48,592 bases of DNA, from contig DAOURK010000014.1 of assembly GCA_030625085.1 (NCBI GenBank), forward strand, positions 1-48,592, read 5' to 3'. Positions 24,887 through 34,104 of this stretch are shown here, piece after piece; position 1 is the first letter of the stretch; each line of letters opens with the position of its first letter. The notes beneath the pieces were generated by a model, which saw nothing but the letters and a program-made list of their open reading frames with translations, made no database searches and was not told the origin of the DNA. Position numbers and translations under genes: made by a program. The DNA is from Pseudomonadota bacterium. Its GTDB lineage: Bacteria; SZUA-182; DTGQ01.

Positions 24887-25762
24887 CTAAACTAAATAGG
24901 GTTTAAGTCCGGCAAGAGGAAAATACATAACCGAATTTTCTATGTAACCTGTCGCGGTACGTTGCGGGATGGCTACAAGGTACCAACGATCCTCTTCATA
25001 GATGACCTTATGCCTGCCACCGGCAGAACAAACATCAAAGATGTTTCCATGTAAAGGAATGTCGAATAATACAGCTACTGCAGAAACAGAACCGGTACCG
25101 CAAGAAAATGTATGCCTACGAGCCCCACGTTCAAATGTTCGTATGAGAATTTTTTTATTCCTGTTTTCAAATACCATAGTGATGCTCACTCCGCCTTCAA
25201 TTTCAGTGATATTCAGCAAAGGCCGACAGTAGTCCTCAAAATCCTTTATATGCATATGAAAACCATTATGTATATTAGGATTATCCATAACCAAATGAGG
25301 TTCTCCCGCCCGAACCAACCCTAAGGCTGCCTTGCCTTGGAGTGCAGATACCGGAACTCTTGCCAGCTCTTCATCGAGCATAATTGCCGGCCCAATCTCA
25401 ATTTTCCATTCCTTACCAAGCTTAATCGCCGTCTTTATCCCTGAAGCACTTTCAATTTTCACCTTATCCTTTTTCAATTCCTCACCTATTTTTGCTGAGA
25501 CATAAATCATACCGTTACCACAAAAATCTGCCTCACGGCCATCGACGCCCATAACGCGTAAACGTGCATCGGCTATTTCAGAATCCTGAAGTATGAGTAG
25601 ATCGTCGGCCATAGTGGTAGTGCAGAATGTCTTAGCAAGCCTTATCATGCTTCCCATAGGAGGGCTTTCTATCCCCCTGCAATCGATTACTACAAAATGG
25701 TTCATGCAAGTATGCCCAAATTCCAACAGAATTTTTCCGGATATTGGCGATTGTTTCGTCAT
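24887..25762 (-). CDS. Diaminopimelate epimerase-like protein (DapF fold)
   Basis: Pyridoxal-independent amino-acid epimerase family. Both catalytic cysteines are in canonical context: DFCGNG and SCGTGS. The RTFERG motif that precedes the second Cys is intact. The N-terminal motif is changed: FGHTCMNHFVVID replaces the usual MHGLGNDFVV, so substrate binding may differ. The start is uncertain: ATG 25762 gives 291 aa, near the normal 275-290, with AAGGAA upstream, while GTG 25843 would add 27 residues. The genomic context is not lysine biosynthesis but a cluster with an acyl hydrolase, MFS transporter and ATP-grasp-like ligase. I infer a dedicated epimerase making a D- or meso-amino acid for that pathway. 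Confidence 0.85.
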   Translation of the reverse strand: MTKQSPISGKILLEFGHTCMNHFVVIDCRGIESPPMGSMIRLAKTFCTTTMADDLLILQDSEIADARLRVMGVDGREADFCGNGMIYVSAKIGEELKKDKVKIESASGIKTAIKLGKEWKIEIGPAIMLDEELARVPVSALQGKAALGLVRAGEPHLVMDNPNIHNGFHMHIKDFEDYCRPLLNITEIEGGVSITMVFENRNKKILIRTFERGARRHTFSCGTGSVSAVAVLFDIPLHGNIFDVCSAGGRHKVIYEEDRWYLVAIPQRTATGYIENSVMYFPLAGLKPYLV

Positions 25763-26139
25763 AGTATTTCTAAATTCCTTAATATTTTCTGCTGTGTCTT
25801 TGTTTTGAAAATTATTCACACCAAAATTAATAATTTTCCTCACTTATAAGTCGTTAATTTTTTGTACTTTTCGCCACAGCATTAGGTTCATATAGGCAAA
25901 TCGACAATTTTTACCAGATCTATTTCTCAGATAATTTTTTAAGAAGAGAAAAATTTAAGGTGGCCTTATTTCGGGGTAAAAAAGAGGCTAAAAGTATATT
26001 TCAAGTCGCTAATGTGAAATGAACAGCAGATTTTTTAAAAGCCCCACCTGAAAAATTAAGCCCGCGGGTGACGCTATAAACCACCATCTCCCCCGGGCTT
26101 TGTAATTCATTGCAGGTAGGTACTTTTTAGAACTTGATC
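25763..26139. other. Intergenic region between epimerase and secreted hydrolase
   Basis: It may include 81 bases of extra coding sequence for the epimerase if its GTG start at 25843 is used. The remainder holds a terminator for the next gene (26051-26101) and otherwise no recognisable feature. Confidence 0.4.
26051..26101 (-). terminator. Intrinsic terminator after secreted alpha/beta hydrolase
   Basis: On the minus strand AAAGCCCGGG pairs with CCGCGGGCTT, followed by AATTTTTC. It lies 39 bases beyond the hydrolase stop and separates that gene from the downstream epimerase cluster, so the two are probably not one transcript. Confidence 0.7.
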
Positions 26140-27159
26140 TTAGGGATTGTCAGTAACTATCAATTCCTTTATTGGTGTGCCGTCGCTCCACTCACCCATA
26201 TACCTCTGCTGTGGTGTATTTCCCAAAGCGAACTCCCTGTTTTCTCCATAAAAGGCTGCATCAGTTAAGGCATCGAACAATTTCCAAAAGCCATAATAAT
26301 CATGTGCATTGATGCCAAAAAAGGGTATGGAAAAATTACCGAAAGACATAGAGCAGGGAGTAAAGTGGCCGGCTGTTAAAGACGAAAATCCATGGCGATC
26401 TGAAACCATAGTAATAAAATCCTTATTCTCAAGAGGAATCTGAGGCGTGTCCACAAAAATCCTCTTGGCAATTTTATCGCCCACGATAAAATCCCGATCG
26501 CCAACCACGGTGAGTAATAAAATATCCGAGGGAATTTTGGAAAGATCTTCCAAAGGAGTGGTACGGCCCGGTTCAACCGACATAAGGGCTCCAGGAACAG
26601 GCAAACCGGCTTCTTCAGCCAGGGCAGCCATATTTGGCGCTATCATCCCTCCACAGGAGTGCCCAACTATCGCAAATCTTTCCAAATCCGGCCAGACATG
26701 ACCTTCACTCTGAAGTTCCTCAATTGCATCCAAAACTGATTCAATAGCATGAGAACTATACTCCCCAAGTTTACTAGACCTGGATTGGTATTTTGGATAA
26801 ACAAGAATATTACCTTTTTTAACAATATGTTCTATCCACGCGCCATAAGATCTTGGGTTCGTTGCATTTAATCCATGGAGAAAAACAATTAAAGGAGCGG
26901 AAACTGGCTTTGGTTCATCTGGCTCAAAAAGATAGTACTGCAAAGCGCCTGTACCATAGCTATTGCGAATGGTATTATTATGAAAGTATTCAGCACTTCC
27001 GGGGCAGTATAATGGTTGCCCTGTTTTGGCAGCAACAGAAATATTAGAAGCAGCTATTAAAAAGGATAAAAAAAACAGAAAGAAGATTCCATTAATAAAA
27101 AATGTGGTGAAAGGATTTTGAAAAATAAGGCTTATAGATTTTCTACTCAGGGAAGTCAT
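26140..27159 (-). CDS. Secreted alpha/beta hydrolase (PET-hydrolase/lipase-like fold)
   Basis: A 339-aa exported hydrolase. The start ATG 27159 is chosen because TAGGAG lies just before it and it gives a signal peptide (hydrophobic core FFLFFLSFLIAAS, residues about 22-43); an earlier in-frame ATG at 27195 would add 12 residues. The nucleophile is Ser in GHSCGG, the oxyanion strand is VFLHGLNA, and candidate Asp and His are in VVGDRDF and MVSDRHGF. It would act outside the cytoplasm on an ester, lipid or peptide. It lies upstream of the epimerase cluster on the same strand but has its own terminator. Family level is secure, substrate unknown. Confidence 0.82.
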   Translation of the reverse strand: MTSLSRKSISLIFQNPFTTFFINGIFFLFFLSFLIAASNISVAAKTGQPLYCPGSAEYFHNNTIRNSYGTGALQYYLFEPDEPKPVSAPLIVFLHGLNATNPRSYGAWIEHIVKKGNILVYPKYQSRSSKLGEYSSHAIESVLDAIEELQSEGHVWPDLERFAIVGHSCGGMIAPNMAALAEEAGLPVPGALMSVEPGRTTPLEDLSKIPSDILLLTVVGDRDFIVGDKIAKRIFVDTPQIPLENKDFITMVSDRHGFSSLTAGHFTPCSMSFGNFSIPFFGINAHDYYGFWKLFDALTDAAFYGENREFALGNTPQQRYMGEWSDGTPIKELIVTDNP

Positions 27160-27840
27160 TTCATCTCCTATTTTAAAAATAGTTATCTGATTCACTTTGA
27201 TTTAGGACAAAAGCTCGAAATCTTCTTTAACCTTTGTTTTGCGCTAAAAATAGATCCACTATTTTCATACCTCGAAGTGACACAAAGGGTCAATCAGGAG
27301 TATATTTCCATCCTAGATACTCCTGTGCTTCCCTTGCGTGTTTTATAAAAAACACATTATGAGGATATTTTTTACAAACTAAGCTGCGAGGAATTGTGAG
27401 AGGCGCCTTTCACGAAATGATTATATAATATCCTACATTTATATCCCTTCTCTTGAAGGGATGACTAAATCAGCGACTGGTAAGCACCATAAATAAATGA
27501 TAAAAAGCCATACATTAATAGTAAGCAAGATGTAAACATATTTATCTACAACAAAGCATCGAAAGTGTATAAATAATGAGTATTTCTGTATTCTTTATCG
27601 GTTGATAATATATTCACTTCGGGAAAGAAACCACTCGCCGGTAACCGACAAAAAAATATTGAACTAAGGAGATTGAACTAAGGATTGAATTAAGGATTGA
27701 ACTAAGGATTGAACTAAGGAGAAGGGAAGATAAATATGAAGATAAATATGAAGATAATAAAGGTAAGAATGTTAAATTACGAATTACGAACTAATGATCG
27801 GCTGGGAAGCCACATAAATAAAATAAAAATTCCTATGCTT
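27160..27840. other. AT-rich intergenic region with tandem repeats
   Basis: No gene was found in about 680 bases. Features seen are the 12-13 base tandem array at 27658-27720 and two copies of AAGATAAATATG right after it. A block GCCACATAAATAAAATAAAAAT near 27811 recurs near 37184 (20 of its bases: CATAAATAAAATAAAAAT with one change). Confidence 0.4.
27658..27720. repeat. Tandem array of about five 12-13 base units
   Basis: Successive units read ATTGAACTAAGGA, ATTGAACTAAGG, ATTGAATTAAGG, ATTGAACTAAGG and ATTGAACTAAGG. There are no spacers, so it is not a CRISPR array. Unit length does not preserve a reading frame strictly. A replication-slippage array; function unknown. Confidence 0.75.
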
Positions 27841-28266
27841 TTAAATTAATTCAACAGATACATCAAGAGAATTTATCCATTTTTGGAGGTATGTTTTCAT
27901 ATTCTGTTCTTGGAATTGTTTCCATTTACCATACACCTCTTCATAATTTTTAATAATTTCTGTAAATTTTCTTAATGGTCCCCTATGTATTAAGGCGATT
28001 TCCAGTTTATCTTGTATCTTTTCATCATCTACATACTTTAAAAAATCCTCGCGTATTTTTAATTGCTCTTCAGGCAAAAGAGGGATAATTTTTGAGAATT
28101 TTTTCAAATCATTATAATCAACCTGCGATACTGTTTCGTCAGCACAATAATCATCAGAAACTTTAACTACTTCGCCACTTAATAAATTCAAATAATAATA
28201 TATATCCTCACACTCATTTTCAAAAGCCTCGATTAAATCAGGTATTTCAACACATATTTTTTTCAT
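27841..28266 (-). CDS. UPF0158 family protein
   Basis: A 141-aa protein resembling the UPF0158 family: an N-terminal segment with YYLNLLSGEVV (a strand pair about the residues 24-36), a central acidic helix and a C-terminal region with FLKYVDDEKI, ALIHRGPLRKFTEII and YGKWKQFQEQNM. The order FL..., L..AL..., G..R+F, Y...W..F is the family signature. Its biochemical function is not known. The start ATG 28266 has a ribosome binding site AAAAGGAGG on the minus strand. It is divergent from the downstream histidine kinase with 260 bases between starts. Confidence 0.7.
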   Translation of the reverse strand: MKKICVEIPDLIEAFENECEDIYYYLNLLSGEVVKVSDDYCADETVSQVDYNDLKKFSKIIPLLPEEQLKIREDFLKYVDDEKIQDKLEIALIHRGPLRKFTEIIKNYEEVYGKWKQFQEQNMKTYLQKWINSLDVSVELI

Positions 28267-28526
28267 AGACTGAAAAGACCTCCTTTTGATTTTGACTCAA
28301 AAATAGACTTTCTATAAAAAATTAGTGCATGAAATCTGCTATCTGAAATCTTTTATAGACTTAAACGAAAACCTTAATTATTGTGTACATGAGCAATCTT
28401 CTCATGTATACTCATAAATAAATAAATTTATTATATTTTTTTATCCGATAAATTAATAAGAATAATTAATTATATATCATCATCATATATACTAAAAGTA
28501 TAACTATAAATAAAGATAAAAAGACG

Positions 28527-29612
28527 ATGAATTTTTATGGAATTTTAGCTGCTCATTCTGATCAATGTATTACAAAAATTATTGATGCTTTAAAGGCCCA
28601 AGATATTCAATTAAAGCTTGATCCGGCTAAATCGGAACAGAAATGCCTTGAAAAATTAGAGTTAAAACCAACCGATATTCTGATTATATATCACCACCCC
28701 CCTATTATTGATGCCCTTAGATTGATTCGATCAATAAATCTGACCCACTTTTTGGGTAAAATTTTAGTTATTACTTTGCCCACTGATGCAAAAATTGCTA
28801 ACCAATCAATTGTAGAAGACGCCTTCGCCTATTTTATCGATACCTCAGATAACTATCAAGCCATCCCCTATCTGGTAAAAAGAATGCTCAATGACTCAAG
28901 ACTATCTCAAAAAGATACTAATTTTTCACTCTCTTCTGAAGAGAAATTAAAAGTTTTAGAACATTTTACTTCATATATATCTCATGAGTTAAAAAATTCC
29001 TTCACTACTATACATAATGCCCTTTATTTTTTAAAGAAAAAAATTTCTGAGAATACTGATCCTATCTTTCAAAAATATATTCATATAATTCAAAACGAGA
29101 TGAGTAATTCCAATAAATTTTTATCTAATCTCGTAACAATTACCCAAAAAAAGCTTATAAATGTATCAACGTCTCAAGTAAATGATATTTTGCAAGAAGC
29201 AGTGCATAAAGTTCCTCTTTCCAAAAAGATCAATATTATTTTCCAGTTAGATCAATGTATCCCCGTCAGTCAAATTGATCCTGAACAAATGCAAATTGTT
29301 TTTCTACATATCATTCGCAATGCAATTCAAGCTATGCCTGAAGGGGGAAACATCACCCTTCAAACTGCCTATAAAAATAAAACAATCGAAATCCATATCA
29401 TAGACCAAGGTATAGGAATCGAAAGAGATTATTTACCTCAAATTTTTGATGTTTTTTTCACCACTAAAACGCGAAATGTTGGATTAGGGCTTACTTTTAG
29501 TAAAATAATAATCGAATCACACGGCGGACAAATTTATTTCAACAGCGCCCCCGGACAAGGAACACAGTGTACAATAATATTACCTCAAAGAACACATATA
29601 GACCTTGGCTGA
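28527..29612 (+). CDS. Orphan sensor histidine kinase with receiver-like N-terminus
   Basis: A 361-aa cytoplasmic two-component kinase. Residues 1-125 look like a receiver-type alpha/beta domain (ILAAHSD, DILIIYHHP, ILVITLP) without the normal acidic pocket, so it is probably a pseudo-receiver. The H box is SHELKNSFTTIHNALYFL, with the phospho-accepting His near 153. The N box is HIIRNAIQAMPEGG, the G1 box DQGIGI, the F box FDVFFTTK and the G2 box VGLGLTFSKIIIESHGG. No transmembrane helices were seen. There is no adjacent response regulator gene. It is divergent from the UPF0158 gene. Confidence 0.88.
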   Translation: MNFYGILAAHSDQCITKIIDALKAQDIQLKLDPAKSEQKCLEKLELKPTDILIIYHHPPIIDALRLIRSINLTHFLGKILVITLPTDAKIANQSIVEDAFAYFIDTSDNYQAIPYLVKRMLNDSRLSQKDTNFSLSSEEKLKVLEHFTSYISHELKNSFTTIHNALYFLKKKISENTDPIFQKYIHIIQNEMSNSNKFLSNLVTITQKKLINVSTSQVNDILQEAVHKVPLSKKINIIFQLDQCIPVSQIDPEQMQIVFLHIIRNAIQAMPEGGNITLQTAYKNKTIEIHIIDQGIGIERDYLPQIFDVFFTTKTRNVGLGLTFSKIIIESHGGQIYFNSAPGQGTQCTIILPQRTHIDLG

Positions 29613-29652
29613 ACCGATATAAATTTCAGTCTTTAATCCTTTTACCTTATAA

Positions 29653-29760
29653 TATAGATTTTGAACCAGAAAAATAATTTCATAATCGATATTCAATCAA
29701 AAGTAGCGCAGGGCTTCAGCCCTGCGCTACGGTATGAAATTTACTATCTAAAAATCAATA
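29653..29760. repeat. R1 inverted-repeat element (copy d), single-hairpin form
   Basis: Termini TATAGATTTTGAACCAG and TATCTAAAAATCAATA; core AGTAGCGCAGGGCTTCAGCC followed directly by CTGCGCTAC. The shorter core, without the second arm pair, shows a deletion form of the element. Confidence 0.8.
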
Positions 29761-30053
29761 GCTCAGTAATTCTGATGGTCTCGTAAAAAGTCGATTTTAG
29801 CAAAAAATATGCAGCATAAAAATATATGCTTGAAAATTTTTTTTATAACGTATATCATTGCAACAAATTGTTGGTTAAATAAAAAATATGTGGTAACTTA
29901 TCAACATAAAGATTTCTAAAAGGCGTTGAACCTATTACAAATAAAAGATTATTGTTAATCCACAAAAAAATATTAGGCATATTCTGACCAAAATTTAAAA
30001 AAATTCATAACAATTAACCGATTTAGGATCACTCTTTAAAAGGAGCAAACTGA
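29761..30053. other. Upstream region of IHF/HU gene
   Basis: It starts with half an R2 end (GATGGTCTCGTAAAAAGTC at about 29774) without a matching opposite end. The remainder is AT-rich. A ribosome binding site AAAAGGAGC precedes 30054. Confidence 0.4.
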
Positions 30054-30353
30054 ATGACAAAGGAAGAAATAATCAAAGCAATTTGGAATGAATTACCTAA
30101 TCTTACTGTCAATGAAGCCAGACGTATTTATGAAACCACGATAAATATAATAAAAAAACGCCTTTCAAATAGTGAAAATGTAGAACTAAGAGGATTTGGA
30201 AATTTTATTATAAGGAGTAAAAATCCGAGAATGGGGCGAAATCCCAGAACTGGCAAAGAAGCGAAGATAACTAAAAGACAGGTAGTTACTTTTAAGCCTT
30301 CCAAGATATTTCGAGAAATGACCAATAATACCCCAAAACATCGAACAAAATAA
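30054..30353 (+). CDS. IHF/HU-family DNA-bending protein
   Basis: A 99-aa nucleoid protein. It begins MTKEEIIKAIWNELPNL and has the family signature GFGNFIIRSKNPRMGRNPRT, with the beta-arm Pro and R residues that intercalate in the minor groove, then FKPSKIFREM. Similarity is closest to the IHF-alpha/HimA type, but the alpha/beta assignment from sequence alone is not certain. It would bend DNA and could assist recombination at the att site or repeats in this window. It is monocistronic, between repeat elements. Confidence 0.92.
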   Translation: MTKEEIIKAIWNELPNLTVNEARRIYETTINIIKKRLSNSENVELRGFGNFIIRSKNPRMGRNPRTGKEAKITKRQVVTFKPSKIFREMTNNTPKHRTK

Positions 30354-30486
30354 TACCCCAAAAAAGCTCATTAAAAAAATCACTTATTTTCACTGAAAAA
30401 TGAATAGGTTAAAAAAGTTCGATAAAAAGGGCAAAATACAGATTAATATCATAATTAAACCCATCATTCACACTATCTAAGACAAA

Positions 30487-30616
30487 TCTATAGACTTTCA
30501 TAAAAATAATTTCATAATCGATATTTAGACAAAAGTAGCGCAGGGCTTTAGCCCTGCCAAAATGCAGGGCTAAAGCCCTGCGCTACAGTATGAAATTTAA
30601 TATCTGAAAATCTATA
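30487..30616. repeat. R1 inverted-repeat element (copy e)
   Basis: Full copy with terminal TCTATAGACTTTCAT and ATCTGAAAATCTA, and perfect consensus arms around loop CAAAAT. Immediately followed by an R2 copy. Confidence 0.88.
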
Positions 30617-30618
30617 TT

Positions 30619-30790
30619 ATGATGCATTCGTAAAAAGTCCTTTTTGGTAAATTTGTCATTTCGACCCCAGGGAGAAATCTTATGTTTTTCAGGATGTTGT
30701 GCGATAAAGATTTCTCACGGAGTTTACACTGAACGTAGTGAACGTGTTCGAAATGACACGTTAATAAGACTTTTTACGAAACCATCATAT
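30619..30790. repeat. R2 inverted-repeat element (copy d)
   Basis: Ends GATGCATTCGTAAAAAGTCC and GACTTTTTACGAAACCATCA. The interior has the same TTTGTCATTTCGACC and AGAAATCTTA fold-back as copy b, with an inserted palindrome-rich segment (ACTGAACGTAGTGAACG). Confidence 0.78.
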
Positions 30791-30834
30791 TATACTATCG
30801 AAGAATAAAAGCGCATTCAGGAAGATTTACAGCA

Positions 30835-31611
30835 TTAAGAAATTGTGCTGAATAATTGACGAAGGGCTTCAATACCTGCTTTAGCTATTATCTCTTCAGC
30901 CAAAGCAAGGGTTTTCTGTTGAATTTGATCTTTATTTTTAACCACTCGATTGACAATGGCACACGTAATACACCCGGCCCGCAATTTTAAAACATTACAG
31001 ACAGTAAAAAGAGTTGCCGATTCCATTTCGTAGTTTAATACTCCTAATTTTTGCCATTCCTGCAAAGTACCCTGAAAATTTTTAATAATATACCCGGAAA
31101 ATGATTCATATCTCTCCTGACCCGGATAGAAGGCATCTGTGGAGGCTGTAATGCCAACATGATAAGGGAGGGACAGAGCATCGGCTGCATGGATCAGGGC
31201 ACTGACAATTTCATGGTCGGCCACGGCAGGATATTCAATGGGCGCATAATGAGTGGATGTGCCGTCTAAGCGAATAGCGCCTGTGGTGATAATAAGGTCC
31301 GGTAATTTTATATATTTTTGAATGGCCCCGCTTGTCCCAAGGCGGATAAAGGTATCTATCCCTAATTTGGCTAACTCTTCAATAACAATGGCTGTAGATG
31401 GGCCACCAATACCAGTAGAAATTGTTATTACCGGAACAGTATCCAGATATCCCAACCAGGAAGTAAACTCCCTATGAGTTGAAATGTGCCGAGCCCGAGG
31501 GTCATAAAATTTGGCAATTTTCTCAACTCTTTGCGGATTACCAGTCAAAAGGGCGAATCTGGCGCCCTTGAGCATTTCTTTTTTCAACTGAAGGTGATAA
31601 ATCCTTTCCAT
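30835..31611 (-). CDS. udp: Uridine phosphorylase
   Basis: Cytoplasmic enzyme of pyrimidine salvage that cleaves uridine with phosphate to uracil and ribose-1-phosphate. The 258-aa protein follows the E. coli enzyme along its length: TGNPQRVEKIA (phosphate/nucleoside loop), STGIGGPSTAI, LGTSGAIQ, FYPGQERY and NYEMESATLFT, the latter with the ribose-binding Glu-Met-Glu. The nucleoside phosphorylase fold is certain; Udp rather than another purine/pyrimidine phosphorylase is likely from the FYPGQERY and TSTHYAP motifs. It lies 17 bases after the AstE/AspA-like gene and probably shares its transcript. Confidence 0.93.
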   Translation of the reverse strand: MERIYHLQLKKEMLKGARFALLTGNPQRVEKIAKFYDPRARHISTHREFTSWLGYLDTVPVITISTGIGGPSTAIVIEELAKLGIDTFIRLGTSGAIQKYIKLPDLIITTGAIRLDGTSTHYAPIEYPAVADHEIVSALIHAADALSLPYHVGITASTDAFYPGQERYESFSGYIIKNFQGTLQEWQKLGVLNYEMESATLFTVCNVLKLRAGCITCAIVNRVVKNKDQIQQKTLALAEEIIAKAGIEALRQLFSTIS

Positions 31612-31627
31612 AAAAAATACCGGGATA

Positions 31628-32671
31628 CTATTTTTGTATTTTTTGCCAGAGTTTATTCTCTATGATTTTTGTATGCGGCATAAAGGGATTGACCATTAGA
31701 AAATGTTTATCTTTTTGTTCATTATCAAAATGAACAATCATGCAGAGTCTGGTTCCGGAGCGAATGATTGATTGGTGAGTAATTCCCGTAACAATACCCT
31801 CAAGGGGTGATAAAATATTGTCTGCCTTAAAGCTGGTCGGGTCCATAATATCGCCAATTTTTTGTCCCTTACGAACCAATTGTCCCAAATGAATATCCGG
31901 TTTATAAATTCCCCCGGTAGCACTCCGAATCCATTGTTCATTAGATTCAAGAACGATCTGAAACCTGGGAATTTTGGCCACTCCTTTAATCATTCCCAAA
32001 ATCTTCATAACATTTTCACAGGCGTCCTGACCTGCTTTGACATCACTGCTGTTAATCAAGCCTGCTGCGCCAATCTCAATGGTGAGACATTGGACCCCAA
32101 TTCCGGCAGCTTCAACTTGCAACATACCATTGATAGCAGGGCCATGCCAGATGACATTGATGCCTGTAGAATTCATAAGTTTTCTGAATTCTTCATCCGG
32201 CGAAGAATTCTGGCGCAGGCGTATATGAGGGATCATCTCGTCGGGAAACTCTGCAGAATGTAAATCAATAATATAGTCAGTCCGGCGGACAATATTTTCA
32301 AAGAAAAAATATGCTACCCTCTCTGTAAGTGTCCCATCGTCATCACCCGGGAATATTCTATTCATATCCTGACGATCAAAGGGGTCCCATCGGTCACCAA
32401 AATTAAAGCCCATTGGATTTACAATAGGAACAGCTAAAATATTTCCACACACTGTTTTCGGATCTATCTTCTCAACCAAGTTCCTAATGACCTCAACCCC
32501 TACCACTTCATTACCGTGGACAGCGGAATTGAGAAGTAAAGTCGGACCGGGAGAACTTCCATAAATGCCGAAAAAGCTGATATAAATCTCCTGCCGATAA
32601 GCATTTTCGGCAATCACAAATCTTCGGTATTCTTTTGTTCCTGGTTTTGGAGTAAATAAAGAATTTTTCAA
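31628..32671 (-). CDS. Succinylglutamate desuccinylase/aspartoacylase-family deacylase
   Basis: A 347-aa zinc-dependent M14-like amidohydrolase. Zinc and catalytic features are NSAVHGNEVVG (His-X-X-Glu), NRIFPGDDDG and IDLHSAEF (second zinc His). The C-terminal half (from about 245) is a beta-barrel-like region (GGIYKPDIHLGQLVRKGQ, resembling a biotinyl/lipoyl hammerhead). It removes an acyl group from an N-acyl amino acid or related small molecule. No arginine succinyltransferase genes are nearby, so it is not simply AstE. Start ATG 32671 with AAGG upstream. An R1 remnant lies immediately upstream. Confidence 0.87.
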   Translation of the reverse strand: MKNSLFTPKPGTKEYRRFVIAENAYRQEIYISFFGIYGSSPGPTLLLNSAVHGNEVVGVEVIRNLVEKIDPKTVCGNILAVPIVNPMGFNFGDRWDPFDRQDMNRIFPGDDDGTLTERVAYFFFENIVRRTDYIIDLHSAEFPDEMIPHIRLRQNSSPDEEFRKLMNSTGINVIWHGPAINGMLQVEAAGIGVQCLTIEIGAAGLINSSDVKAGQDACENVMKILGMIKGVAKIPRFQIVLESNEQWIRSATGGIYKPDIHLGQLVRKGQKIGDIMDPTSFKADNILSPLEGIVTGITHQSIIRSGTRLCMIVHFDNEQKDKHFLMVNPFMPHTKIIENKLWQKIQK

Positions 32672-32692
32672 GGTCCTTACCTTTGATCACCT

Positions 32693-32760
32693 TATATATT
32701 TTCAGAAAAATAATTTCATAACCGGTATTCGGTCAATAATATTCCAGGGTTTTAGTCCCA
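32693..32760. repeat. R1 element remnant (copy f)
   Basis: ATATTTTCAGAAAAATAATT and TCATAACCGGTATTCGGTC match the right side of the R1 terminal region; a decayed GGGTTTTAGTCCCAC follows in place of the core hairpin. The other end is not present. Confidence 0.6.
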
Positions 32761-32766
32761 CTATTT

Positions 32767-32936
32767 TTGATGAACTTGTAAAAAATCGAATTTGGTAAAT
32801 CTGTCATTTCGACCGCATTCACTACGTTCAGTATAAACTCCGGGAGAAATCTTATATTTTTCAGCAAATTGTCTAACAAAGATTTCTCACATTCGTTCGA
32901 AATGACAACTTAATGAGACTTTTTACTATTGCATAA
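32767..32936. repeat. R2 inverted-repeat element (copy e)
   Basis: Ends GATGAACTTGTAAAAAATCG and GACTTTTTACTATTGCATA. The interior carries TTTGTCATTTCGACC-like and AGAAATCTTATATTTTTCAG fold-back sequence. Lies between the R1 remnant and the stop of the DUF1611 gene. Confidence 0.72.
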
Positions 32937-32939
32937 TTT

Positions 32940-33989
32940 TTATTTTTTTGAATTAACGATTTGTAAAAAATCCTCCCTTGATTCAGAAGTATTTTTTAAA
33001 TAGTGAACCGAAAACTTAGAGCGCAACTCTTCCATAGAAAGCCAATCTGTGGTAATTAGGCCCGATATAAAATCAGGTACAATTCCATATTTTTCTTCAA
33101 GATACCGCAGGCCTCCATAAGCGGATAGGCTATCATTGGCAGCCAAAGTAAATAAAAAATTATCCCCGATGATGCTTGGACAATCGAGAATCATTTCTGT
33201 TTCTCTTTGAAATATTCCATCCGCCACTTCCATTACCAAAAGATCACAACCATTTGAGGTAAAATATCCTTTAAAAACCTGAAAAATATCTTCCAACTCA
33301 CTGAGAGAGCATTGATACGTTGAAGGATAGCCCGCGTCCATAAAATCAAGAACATGGTGAGCACCGCATGCCTTCATATAAAGAATATCTTTCATTCTCG
33401 AGGTGCCGGTTAATTTTCCCCCCCCAACAATAAACCCATTATTTCTCAATATATTAATAATTTGTCCGGCAGATGAGGTCTTACCCGAATCCATTTCAGT
33501 CCCAAAAACAATAATAATTTTTAAAGGGGATCGACCTGTACTACTATTATTTTCATTTATAGCCATTCTATATTGTAATGTATTAATTTTCTTTTTTTGA
33601 TCATCAACAGCATGACCTAAATAAAATAATTTCGTGGGAACTTTAGATAATGTATTGTGACTTAAAACTATTCCGGCAATTCCTCCCACATTGAGGAGAT
33701 CAAATTTCGTTTTTAGCGTTAGATTGTCAGGAATTTTTCCACAAAACTCTTTCGTGGAATACCTTCTTCCCAAGACTGCCGCCACTACATTCCCTCGTTG
33801 CAGTTTAATCTCTCGCCCTCCAGGCTCTTCGAATTTGGTATGTTGACCTAATTCGCACACTTCCCCGATAACCACATCACCATTTTCAGGATTAGTGCCA
33901 TAATTTTCATCTATCACCTGATTTGATGAAAGGATATCAATTCTTCTGGTTGAAGAAGACCGGATATTTATATGACAGCGTTTGGCCAT
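32940..33989 (-). CDS. DUF1611-family P-loop protein (DgcN-like)
   Basis: A 349-aa protein. The C-terminal domain (about residues 150-345) begins with a Walker A loop FGTEMDSGKTS and later KLTGTSRMKD, VLDFMDAGYPSTY and VMEVADGIFQRET, characteristic of DUF1611. One group of this family (DgcN) is described as a D-glutamate N-acetyltransferase. The N-terminal 140 residues are a beta-rich domain (RRIDILSSNQVIDENYG). Its position here is not in a D-glutamate operon, but the window also encodes an epimerase and a deacylase. Start ATG 33989 has AAAGGGGAAAG upstream. Function is therefore tentative. Confidence 0.72.
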   Translation of the reverse strand: MAKRCHINIRSSSTRRIDILSSNQVIDENYGTNPENGDVVIGEVCELGQHTKFEEPGGREIKLQRGNVVAAVLGRRYSTKEFCGKIPDNLTLKTKFDLLNVGGIAGIVLSHNTLSKVPTKLFYLGHAVDDQKKKINTLQYRMAINENNSSTGRSPLKIIIVFGTEMDSGKTSSAGQIINILRNNGFIVGGGKLTGTSRMKDILYMKACGAHHVLDFMDAGYPSTYQCSLSELEDIFQVFKGYFTSNGCDLLVMEVADGIFQRETEMILDCPSIIGDNFLFTLAANDSLSAYGGLRYLEEKYGIVPDFISGLITTDWLSMEELRSKFSVHYLKNTSESREDFLQIVNSKK

Positions 33990-34104
33990 AAGAACTTTCC
34001 CCTTTACCCTTTAATTGAAGGTCATTATACTTGATTGCCTCTCGATGTCAAGTATTCGCGGCACACTGCTCTTTTGCACAAAATTGTCAACCCCCATTTA
34101 AGAA

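Noticed and set aside
27658-27720. Possible CRISPR array
   Set aside because: Units of 12-13 bases follow each other without spacers, and no cas genes are present; it is a simple tandem repeat.
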